Origin: Prasinococcaceae sp. CCMP 1430
Lineage: Eukaryota; Prasinodermophyta; Palmophyllophyceae; Prasinococcales; Prasinococcaceae
Length of the DNA: 44,349 bases
Assembly: GCA_013416795.1 (NCBI GenBank)
Contig: RQSC01000757.1
Coordinates: 198,738-243,086, forward strand
Direction of reading: 5' to 3'
Part shown: positions 37,298-44,349 of the stretch, piece by piece
Layout of the letters: each line of letters begins with the position of its first letter
How positions within the stretch are numbered: position 1 is the first letter of the stretch
Program-made: the position numbers and the translations under genes
Notes under the pieces: model-generated
What the model saw: only the letters and a program-made list of their open reading frames with translations
Databases searched by the model: none
Told to the model about the DNA's origin: nothing

Positions 37298-40045
37298 TTA
37301 CTCGGCAGCGGCCTCAGGCTCGGCGGCGGCCTCAGGCTCGGCGGCGGTCTCAGGCTCAGAGGTGGCCGCCGCCGCCTTGAGTCCCTCCACCTCCTTGCGT
37401 GCAGCCCTTCCACGCACGACGGCCTGGATCTTGAGCGCGGCGGCGTCCTCTGCTGCGTCCTGCTTCTTCGCCGCCACTCGCTTGCGCGCGAGATGACCGC
37501 GCGCGGCGCTCTGCACCTTCACCAGGCGGGCCTGATCCTCGGCGCTCAAGTCGGGCAGCTCCAGCAGATCTTCAGTGGCTGCCAGGGCGGCTGCCAGGGC
37601 GGCATCGGCGGCCATGGTCTCCTCTGGCGTCAAGTCGGGCAGCTCCGGCAGATCCTCTGTGGCTGCTAGGGCGGCCTCCAGGGCGGCGTCGGCGGCCATG
37701 TTCTCCTCTGCCTCTTTCTCCTCCTCTTTTGCCGCCTCTCGGGCAAGCTCCTCGTCTGCCACAATCTGGACTCCCGAGTCAGCAAGAATCGACGCGAGCG
37801 CCTCATCTGCGAGCAGGCTCGCACCAGCCTGCGCCATGAAGGCAGAGCCGGGCGACATTGGCCTGACACCGGGCTCGAGGTCCTCCATAGCGGCCTCTGC
37901 CTTCTCGAGGGCAACGGCGCTGAGCTCGCTCACGAGCTCCGCGACGGTGTCATCGGCAGCATCCTGATCGGTGAAGAGAGACTCCAACACCACACCGCGC
38001 ACGAGCTCGGCAGTCACCTCGCGTGCCATGGCCTTGGCCTCGGTGGCGGTGATGGCGTCCTCCTCGACAGGCCGCCGTGCGACAGCAGGCGTCTGTGGCT
38101 GCGACGCAGGGCCCACCGAGTGGGCATCAGGCGCACTGCCAATCGCTGCGACCATTGCCTCCTTCGCCGCCGCCTCCATCGCCGCCGCCGCGCTCGCCGC
38201 CTCGCTCGCCGCTTCTTCCGCCGCTTTTGTTCGTCGCGCCTGCGCGTCCGCACGCGCCTTGCGACCGCGTTGGACCGACTGAATACGCAGCGCGGCGGCA
38301 TCCTCAGTCATGCCGCCGTCATCGTAGGTGTCTTGCTTGGGCTCCACCAGTATGGCGCTGGCGTCTACATCGCCAGCGCCGGCGAGCGCCATGAGCAGCT
38401 GCGCCACCGTTTCGCCGAGCGTCTTCTCGGCGGCCTGCGCGTCCGCTGACAGCGCCGGATCGGCGTAGGTTGGCCGGGGCGTGTAGAGCTCGCGGATCAG
38501 CGCCGAGCGGCGCTCCTTGCCCTCGTGCATGGCGTTCTGCGCCGCACGGCCGCGAAGCAGGCGCTGAAGCAGGCGAACAGCGCCCACTACGCGCGCGTTG
38601 TCCCCCTCGGGCGCCTCGAACGTTGGCGTCACTGGGCGCTCGCCAAGCCCCTTGCTGGCGCGGCGACGCAAGGTCGCCTTGGGCGCCTTGCCCACGCTGA
38701 CCTCGTTGGGGCGCGGCCAGGCGTCGCCGTGGCCGCGTCCGCCCTCCGCTTTGGACGTCTCGAGCAGCTCTGAAATGTGCTCGAGGCGCGCTGCGATGGC
38801 TGCCGCCTGGCGCTGCGCGGAGTCCTTCGGCACCCGCTCCGACAGTGGGGTTGGGGCCTCCACTGTGGGGAAAACCGCCTTGCGCGGCAACGAGGACTCG
38901 AGTCTGTTCACACCCTGCAGGTCCGCGGGCACGAAGGGCTCGGGGTTGATCTCTTTGCCCTGCATTGGTTTGTCCGTGAAAACGCCGTTGCGTGTGAGCG
39001 GTGCGTACACCTCAGACGAGCCCTCGGCATACTCGCGGATGACGTCGCGCTTGAGATGACTACGACCGCTAGTAGGCACGGACTGCCCCGTCTTTCGGCG
39101 CTGCCCGGCGAGCTTGCGCATGTTGGTGTTGCGGCGTCGCTGGATGTTGGCGAAGGCCTTGCGCGTCTCCTCGAGCTTGGTGCGCTTGAGCACATCCAGA
39201 CGTTCGGCATGGTACCGCTCGCGTCCGTCCTCGCGCGCGGCCAACTGCTTGCGCATGACGTTGAGGCGCTCCTCCTGCAGCTTGGCGAGCTCAGCCTCGC
39301 GCTCCGCAAACTCTTTGGCCTCCCACGCCTCCATCATGCGCTTGCGTAGCGGCAGGTTTTTGAGGTCGTTTGGGGCAGGCAAGGACGCTTCGAACGCGGC
39401 CTTTTCACGCGCCTTTTCGACCATCACTACCTCCGGCAGCCCACCCGGTAGGCCCTGTCCGAACTTCAAGCCGGCGAGCATCAGCACCTCTGGGTTGGGC
39501 TCTTCCTCGGTAAGGACATAGTCTGGCGAGTACGGCATGGTCTGCGCCTCGGACTCACGGTAGTCCGACTGCGTGCCAATGGTCACGCCGCCGCCCGGCT
39601 CTTCCGTCGCGTCCATGGCCTCGGCGTCCTGCTCACTGGCCGAGTTCTCCATGTGGCCCACGTAGTCCGCAAGCTGCACGCCGGCGACAGAGGTGGGCAG
39701 CGGCATCAACTCGGGCAGTTTGGTCACATACTGCGGGCGCCGGAAGAACTTGAATCGATTAGAGCCCGTCACGTTGGTCCACTTCGACTTGGCCTGGCGG
39801 TCTGCTGCGCTGGATTGCTGCGGAACGAACTCGCGATCGACGAACGGCGGCAGCTTGTCATTGTGCTTGAAGCGGTACGTCTGCGACGGGTGGGTTGGCA
39901 GCTCACTGAAGAAGTTGCGAAACTCCGCCACGCGCTCTATCTGGAAGCCCGACGCACGGCTCTGCTCGCGGAAGTGGTCGCGCGCGCCCGACACCGTGTA
40001 GACGGTATCTGCGTGGCGCGGGTTCGGCACGCGCGTGCGTGCCAA
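37298..40045 (-). CDS. CFAP91: CFAP91 (FAP91/MAATS1), axonemal radial-spoke-base / calmodulin-spoke protein
   Basis: About 900 residues. It aligns along its length with human MAATS1: EFRNFFSELPTHPSQTYRFK, KLPPFVDREF, NVTGSNRFKFFRRPQYV, TIGTQSDYRESEAQTMPYSP, LKFGQGLPGGLPEVVMVEKA, REKAAFEASLP, then coiled coil, and VRLLQRLLRGRAAQNAMHEG. Beyond that it has three further IQ-like motifs (LRIQSVQRGRKARADAQARR; LVKVQSAARGHLARKRVAAK; LKIQAVVRGRAARKEVEG), suggesting extra calmodulin binding, and an EPEAAAEPEAAAE tail. Known role: with calmodulin it sits at the base of radial spokes 2/3 and is needed for ciliary motility. The frame has no ATG at its 5' end (40045 is a TTG). The real exon edge is probably the CAG acceptor at 40011-40009, with a short first exon upstream that I could not fix. 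Confidence 0.92.
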   Translation of the reverse strand: MARTRVPNPRHADTVYTVSGARDHFREQSRASGFQIERVAEFRNFFSELPTHPSQTYRFKHNDKLPPFVDREFVPQQSSAADRQAKSKWTNVTGSNRFKFFRRPQYVTKLPELMPLPTSVAGVQLADYVGHMENSASEQDAEAMDATEEPGGGVTIGTQSDYRESEAQTMPYSPDYVLTEEEPNPEVLMLAGLKFGQGLPGGLPEVVMVEKAREKAAFEASLPAPNDLKNLPLRKRMMEAWEAKEFAEREAELAKLQEERLNVMRKQLAAREDGRERYHAERLDVLKRTKLEETRKAFANIQRRRNTNMRKLAGQRRKTGQSVPTSGRSHLKRDVIREYAEGSSEVYAPLTRNGVFTDKPMQGKEINPEPFVPADLQGVNRLESSLPRKAVFPTVEAPTPLSERVPKDSAQRQAAAIAARLEHISELLETSKAEGGRGHGDAWPRPNEVSVGKAPKATLRRRASKGLGERPVTPTFEAPEGDNARVVGAVRLLQRLLRGRAAQNAMHEGKERRSALIRELYTPRPTYADPALSADAQAAEKTLGETVAQLLMALAGAGDVDASAILVEPKQDTYDDGGMTEDAAALRIQSVQRGRKARADAQARRTKAAEEAASEAASAAAAMEAAAKEAMVAAIGSAPDAHSVGPASQPQTPAVARRPVEEDAITATEAKAMAREVTAELVRGVVLESLFTDQDAADDTVAELVSELSAVALEKAEAAMEDLEPGVRPMSPGSAFMAQAGASLLADEALASILADSGVQIVADEELAREAAKEEEKEAEENMAADAALEAALAATEDLPELPDLTPEETMAADAALAAALAATEDLLELPDLSAEDQARLVKVQSAARGHLARKRVAAKKQDAAEDAAALKIQAVVRGRAARKEVEGLKAAAATSEPETAAEPEAAAEPEAAAE
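37532..37699 (-). repeat. 84-bp coding tandem repeat in CFAP91
   Basis: Two 28-residue units, starting MAADAALEAALAATEDLPEL and MAADAALAAALAATEDLLEL, each ending in a PDL..E segment. They lie between the coiled coil and the last two IQ motifs. Confidence 0.92.
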
Positions 40046-40866
40046 GGAGCGTCAGCGACAAAGCGGCGTGCGGCGGCGAGGGGGCCGAATGGCGTGCTGC
40101 GCCACGTAGCGCGCGGCGTCCCACGCGCACAGGGGCGAGAGGCACACGACGCGCAGGGGCGTTCGCGCTGATGCCGGCCCAAGGCTGGCGCAGTCACGGC
40201 GCCCATTGATTTCCGCTCCGCGAGTGGAAACGCGGGCACCGCAGCGTGCTCCTCGCCCCCCACACCGCCGGCAGCGTCCGTCGCACGCTCGCGCAGCACC
40301 TCCGCCGAGCGCGCTGATGAGCTCGGCGCCTGGGGGAAAATATAAAACGCGCGCGCGCGGGGAGCTTGCGGGTGCCACGCGCCCAGCGCTTCCCATGGCG
40401 CAATCGATGCTCCACACCCCCAAATGCGAGCGGTGAGGGGAGGAAAGCAAGTCTCTCCCTCGTCGACACGCTCCGGCGCTCCACCGCGCACCCACGCGCC
40501 CGCGGACAGGGGGGTTGACCGGCGCGCTCCGCGCGCGCGCGCGCGTCCTCAATCTGCTCCATTTCCCCTACGGGTCGCTGCACCGCTGGTTCGGGCCACC
40601 CGCGCCGCGCGCCGCGCTGCTCCCACCGTCCGCCCGGCCCCGCCCCCGTCCCCTCGCCGCGCACATGCGAACGCACCGTAGAGCGAGTCGAACGCGCGCG
40701 CCTCGGACAGCCCTGCCATCGCCGCCGCGCGCAGGGCGCGCGGTACTCGGGGCCTGGCACAGGCGTGGCGTCGTTGAGAGTGTGCATCTCAAGCGCGGCG
40801 CGGCGCGCGCTGTGGGCTGTGCGCCCGCCCGCGCGCCCGCTTCCCACGCTCTCGCCAGGCGCGGCC

Positions 40867-40870
<4 letters not shown>

Positions 40871-40897
<27 letters not shown>
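40871..40897. repeat. Homopolymer A27
   Basis: 27 consecutive A in GC-rich DNA. No gene-like sequence or target-site duplication is evident beside it, so a retroposed poly(A) tail is not supported. Confidence 0.97.
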
Positions 40898-41083
40898 CGG
40901 GACGCTTTGGGCCTGACTGCCCGCGCCCGAGCGGAGCGCACGCACGTCATTTCGAATGCAGCAGAGGCGAATTCGAATCCGTCGTTTTGGCGATGTGGTC
41001 GCATCGAACGTCCTCGGGGGCGCTCGCGCGCGGCGCGCCCCCGCGAAGCGCCGGCGAAAACGAACGCGCGAGTCTCGCGCGCC

Positions 41084-41087
<4 letters not shown>

Positions 41088-41118
<31 letters not shown>
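41088..41118. repeat. Homopolymer G31, 50 bp upstream of the aldo-keto reductase ATG
   Basis: 31 consecutive G, a strong G-quadruplex-forming tract, in the probable promoter or 5' UTR of the aldo-keto reductase gene. Confidence 0.97.
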
Positions 41119-41119
<1 letters not shown>

Positions 41120-41167
41120 TTCGCGGGGACGGACGCGCGACCGAACGGCGGAAGATTTTAGGCCGCC

Positions 41168-42330
41168 ATGGCCGCGCGCGCCCCCACCCGTGCCGCGGCG
41201 CGCGCGAGCGCGGCGACTGCCGGGAGGGGGAGGGTGCGGGCGCCCGCCGCCTGCGTGGCCGCGGGGGGCGCGGACGGGGGCAACAGCGAGGGGCTCAGGG
41301 GCAAGATCGAATGGTCGGCGCTGCCGGAGGTGGGAGTGGGCACCATCGCGTGGGGCGATGACTCGTACGGCTTCGGAAATGCCTTCCGCGAGCCCGACGT
41401 GCGGGCGGCGTTTGACGCCGCACGCGATGCAGGCATTGCGTTCTTCGACACTGCCGAGGTGTACGGCTACAAGAGTGGCAAGTACGAGCAGAGTGCGGAG
41501 CACCTGCTGGGCCACTTTTGCAACGAGGCTGCACAGGGCGCCGGCGATGGCAGCGATGGCGTTTTTGTCGGGAGCAAGGTCTTCACGATCCCGTGGACCA
41601 ACGCCATCATGGGGGGGGGCTTCCGGACTGGCCGGGAGCAACTGGTCGCCGCGTGCCGCGACTCGGTGGCCCGGCTGGGGGGCAGGCAGCTTGACCTCTG
41701 GTCCATTCACTTTCCGTTCCCGACTTTCAAGCAAGCGGTGCTCATGGACGCGCTGGAGGAGGCGATGGACCTCGGACTCGTCAAGGCCGTCGGCGTGTCC
41801 AATTACGACGCCGGCCAGCTCGAGGAGGCGCACGAGCTGCTGGAGCGGCGCGGCATCCAGCTCTCGTCCAACCAGGTAAAGTATTCGCTCCTCGCGCGCG
41901 AGCCGGAGAGCTCGGGCCTGCTCTTGAAGTGCGCGGAGCGCGGTGTCAAGCTCGTGGCCTACAGCCCGCTGGACGGTGGCAAGCTGGCGAAGGGCGACAC
42001 TGCGAGCGATGCAAAGGTGAGCGGCTGCGCGATCGCTCGATGCTCCCCGCGCACACGCGTCGGTCGTCACTGCCGCTGACGTGTGCGGCGCGCTCGCGCA
42101 TGTTTCAGGTGGCGGAGCTCATGAAGTTGCTGTCCTTCATCGGGGCCATCAACGGCGGCAAGACGCCTTCCCAGGTGGCGCTCAACTACCTCGTCGCCAG
42201 GGGCGCGCTACCCATCCCCGGCTGCAAGACGGCCTCGCAGGTCCAGGAACACGCCGGCGCCACCGGCTGGAGGCTCGACGACAACGAGGTGGAAACCATC
42301 GCCGAGAAGCTCGACTACCTCAAGCTCTGA
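41168..42330 (+). CDS. Plastid aldo-keto reductase, two exons
   Basis: Exon 1 is 41168-42016 (283 codons), exon 2 is 42109-42330; the 92-bp intron starts GTGAGC and ends TTTCAG, phase 0. The 356-residue product has an Ala/Arg-rich transit peptide (MAARAPTRAAARASAATAGR). It is followed by the AKR barrel: GVGTIAWGDDSYGFGN, FFDTAEVYGYKSGKYEQSAE, VGSKVFTIPW, LDLWSIHFPFP, VGVSNYDAGQLEEA, SSNQVKYSLL, VAYSPLDGGKLAKG, then GALPIPGCKTASQVQEHAGA for NADPH binding. The catalytic tetrad is Asp94, Tyr99, Lys137 and His181. Likely role: NADPH-dependent reduction of aldehydes or ketones in the plastid; the substrate is not determined. It is convergent with the MYB gene (162 bp). Confidence 0.92.
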
Positions 42331-42492
42331 AGAAAAGGCGCCGACACACTCCATGCGCGCTGCGGTGATAGTTGGTGACATTGATTGTGCAGCATGGCGC
42401 AGTGGCACTGTCTGTAGTAAGAGTGTCTGTTACGTTTCCTTTGATACACCAGAGCCGCGTTTTGAGAGAAAATACTCAAGTGTAGTGCATAG

Positions 42493-43959
42493 CTACGACG
42501 CTGCCTTCGCGCTAAGCGGTGACACCGGCTTGGCCAGCGGGGGCGTGCGCACCTGCGCCGGCCGCGACTCCTCGAGCTGCTGCGCGCTCGCCTGAGCCAG
42601 CGCCGTGAGCGCCTGCATGGCCGAGGTCGCCGCCTTGTCCGCAGCGACAGTCGCGTTCGCCTTGGGATTTGACGCGGTCGGCGGCGCAAAGCCAACGCTC
42701 GTCTTCGCCGCCTGCGCGGGCACCGCCTTGGCAGGCACTTCCTCTGCCGCCGGCGTCTCACCCGCCGCCGCGCCGCCGGCCGGGGCAGGCGTGGCCACCG
42801 CCACTTGCACGTTTGGCGCAACGGGATTCCCGCCCTGCGCCGCCGCCACGGGCGCCTGGTAGGCACCGAAGCCACCAAGCGCGCCAGCCGCGCCCACGCC
42901 CAGCGCAGGCTTGGGCACCCCCTGGACGGCGCCCTGAGCCTGCTGCTGCCCTGCCATGCCGCCCGGCGCCCCGCCCACACCTGCGCACTGCTGCTGGGCC
43001 TGCATGTAGGCCAGCAGATTGTTCATGTAAGCGCTGCCAGCGTGCGTCGGTGCCGGTGCCGCGTCCTGGCTCGCCGGGGCGCCGCCCGCGCGCGCCGCCA
43101 GCTGCGCCAGGGCTGCCATGGACATAAGCTCCTGCTGCTGCTGCTGCTGCGCCTTGGCCAGCTCCACCGGCTGGCCAGGCGCGACGCCCGCGCCCCCGAA
43201 GCCGCCGAGCGCCTGCCCGGCCAGGATCGCCTGGACCTGCAACTGGTGCATGGACAGCTGCTGCAGGGCGGCCACCGATTGCGCCTTCTCCTCCTCGTGC
43301 CGGCGCGCCTGGGCCTGCTGTTGCGCGGCGAGGTACGCGCGCTGCTGGGACAAGTACATCATGAGCGGGTTGGCCACCACGGTGTGCGTCGCCACGCCGC
43401 TGGGGGTCGCAATGCCGGCGGCGAGATTTGCCTGCGCGTCGAAGGCGCCCAGCTGCTGCGCGGCGAGGGTCTGGACGGCGAAAGTCTGGGCTGCGCCGGC
43501 GCCGGCGCCGGCCTTGGCGGCGGCGGCCTTGGGCGGCGAGGCACGCCGCCGCTTGCCCGCGCGGGGAGCAGCCTCACCATCGGCGCCGTGCTTTCCACCC
43601 TCGAGCCCCGCGTCCTTCTCCCCGGCAGGCGCGCGCGGGCCGACGGTGCGCTGCGGCGGGATGAGCACCGACCCGTACTTGCGCAGCAGCGTCGAGTTCC
43701 AGTGGTTCTTGACGGCGTTGTCCGTCCGGCCGGAGAGCTTCTTGGCGATGGACGCCCACCTGTTGCCGTAGACCTTGTGCCAGCGGATGATGATCATGTC
43801 CTCCTCCTCGGTGAACGGGTGCTTGTTCACCGCGGGGTTGAGCTGGTTGCACCAGCGCAGCCGGCAGCTCTTCGACGAGCGGTCGTCGAAGTGCTTGGCG
43901 ATCATCGACCAGTTGCGCGCCCCGAAGCGAGCCACGAGGTCGCGCAGCTGCTCATCCTC
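42493..43959 (-). CDS. R2R3-MYB transcription factor, 3' exon; first exon(s) beyond the window
   Basis: 488 codons from the splice acceptor (CAG|GAG, exon starting at 43959) to TAG 42493-42495. The exon begins inside repeat R2, at EDEQLRDLVARFGARNWSMI; the KGPWT part with the first Trp must come from an upstream exon. R3 is complete: HPFTEEEDMIIIRWHKVYGN, RWASIAKKLSGRTDNAVKNH, WNSTLLRK. The SKSCRLRWCNQLNPAV linker and PFT start are closest to the plant MYB44/73/77 type. A basic stretch (GKRRRASPPK) may serve as a nuclear signal. The rest is Gln/Ala/Gly-rich low complexity, likely a transactivation region. No upstream MYB exon is visible up to the window end, so the preceding intron is at least 390 bp. 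Confidence 0.88.
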   Translation of the reverse strand, partial: EDEQLRDLVARFGARNWSMIAKHFDDRSSKSCRLRWCNQLNPAVNKHPFTEEEDMIIIRWHKVYGNRWASIAKKLSGRTDNAVKNHWNSTLLRKYGSVLIPPQRTVGPRAPAGEKDAGLEGGKHGADGEAAPRAGKRRRASPPKAAAAKAGAGAGAAQTFAVQTLAAQQLGAFDAQANLAAGIATPSGVATHTVVANPLMMYLSQQRAYLAAQQQAQARRHEEEKAQSVAALQQLSMHQLQVQAILAGQALGGFGGAGVAPGQPVELAKAQQQQQQELMSMAALAQLAARAGGAPASQDAAPAPTHAGSAYMNNLLAYMQAQQQCAGVGGAPGGMAGQQQAQGAVQGVPKPALGVGAAGALGGFGAYQAPVAAAQGGNPVAPNVQVAVATPAPAGGAAAGETPAAEEVPAKAVPAQAAKTSVGFAPPTASNPKANATVAADKAATSAMQALTALAQASAQQLEESRPAQVRTPPLAKPVSPLSAKAAS

Positions 43960-44065
43960 CTGCGAGCGAGCGGGCCGGGGGGGGAACACACGCACGGGTC
44001 AGTCAGAGACGCCTCCCTTCCCCTCTTTCGCGCGCGCGTCCCTCCTCGGTGGGCGGGGTGAGGGG

Positions 44066-44097
<32 letters not shown>

Positions 44098-44189
44098 TGC
44101 GTGCGCGCGCCCCCGCGCCGCGTCTCGAAACCGCGCCGCGCGCGTCCGGCGCGCGTCCGATCGGGATCGAATCGGATCGCGGCCGCGTT

Positions 44190-44226
<37 letters not shown>

Positions 44227-44349
44227 GGGGCGAAGCGACGGACGTCCGGGACGGACGCCTTCGGGGAGATGGCGCTTCCGGAAGCGCGCCCGCGCGCGCC
44301 GCGGGCGCACCACCGAAAGGGCAGGAAACACGCGCGGGGGGAAAAAAAA
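43960..44349 (-). other. MYB intron (partial): CT microsatellite, poly(A/T) tract
   Basis: From the acceptor at 43961-43960 to the window end no coding sequence for the missing MYB repeat is found. The stretch has a 25-bp CT repeat (44066-44090), A33 at 44191-44223 (poly-T on the gene strand), and an A run starting at 44342 that reaches the window end. Confidence 0.7.
44191..44223. repeat. Homopolymer A33
   Basis: 33 consecutive A, inside the probable MYB intron. Confidence 0.97.

Larger units (their letters stand above)
40046..41167. other. Divergent region, CFAP91 / aldo-keto reductase
   Basis: 1.1 kb. It should hold the missing first exon of CFAP91 (minus strand, upstream of about 40010) and both promoters. 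Visible: A27 at 40871-40897, a lower-GC patch at 40945-40995 (TTTCGAATGCAGCAGAGGCG), G31 at 41088-41118. No complete gene is recognised. Confidence 0.5.

Noticed and set aside
40871-40897. A27 as the tail of a retroposed gene copy
   Set aside because: No gene-like sequence precedes it on either strand and I saw no flanking target-site duplication.
40568-42070. 500-codon open frame antisense to the aldo-keto reductase
   Set aside because: Shadow frame; includes runs of Phe and Pro from the A27 and G31 homopolymers.
1-44349. CRISPR arrays, insertion sequences, rRNA or phage genes
   Set aside because: None seen; spliced nuclear eukaryotic genes fill the window.

Overview
This is eukaryotic nuclear DNA from a very GC-rich photosynthetic protist, most likely a green alga of prasinophyte grade. 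The evidence is spliceosomal introns (12 can be placed with confidence), plastid-type transit peptides (ribulose-phosphate epimerase, TatC, an aldo-keto reductase), and plant-lineage families (a DCD-domain kelch protein, an R2R3 MYB, a TORTIFOLIA1/SPIRAL2-like protein). The axonemal protein CFAP91 shows that the genome keeps flagellar genes. The genus cannot be told from the sequence alone.

Layout. 1-4030: two nearly identical head-to-tail copies of a SulP/SLC26 sulfate-transporter gene (the first cut by the window edge), followed by a 117-bp tandem duplication over the last stop codon. 4299-5866 (-): ankyrin-repeat protein. 7490-9401 (+): PAF1. 9554-11092 (-) and 11490-12855 (+): divergent plastid RPE and thylakoid TatC. 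12986-13918 (-): organellar ribosomal protein bL25. 14221-15075 (+): FHIT-type hydrolase. 15325-17379: a divergent pair of unrecognised genes. 17644-18907 (-): SPOUT RNA methyltransferase. 19063-20290 (+): Gpc1-type acyltransferase. 20386-21954 (+): DnaJ. 22075-24120 (-): DCD-kelch. 24531-26002 (+): six-EF-hand secretory protein. 26377-28165 (-): MPP alpha subunit. 29045-32419 (+): HEAT-repeat/coiled-coil protein. 32663-34432 (-): allantoicase. 35252-35869 (-): fragment of a bacterial xdhC. 35863-37211 (+): FAD oxidoreductase. 37298-40045 (-): CFAP91. 41168-42330 (+): aldo-keto reductase. 42493-43959 (-): R2R3 MYB, with its 5' exon beyond the window.

The genes do not form a pathway cluster. 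What they share is architecture. Strands alternate almost perfectly: 19 of 20 neighbour pairs are convergent or divergent. Convergent gaps are short and most promoters are shared divergent regions. Introns are few and short, all begin GTG, and 10 of 12 are phase 0. Several genes encode organelle import or organelle metabolism, and allantoicase plus the xdhC fragment both touch purine catabolism.

Points most worth checking: the bacterial xdhC fragment between two algal genes; the near-identical SulP duplication; three genes whose transit-peptide frame is exactly one base out of register with the mature protein (suggesting missing bases in GC-rich sequence); the inverted telo-box pair between RPE and TatC; and a 14-3-3-type motif in an insertion in allantoicase. 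I did not find a new defence, mobile or biosynthetic system.
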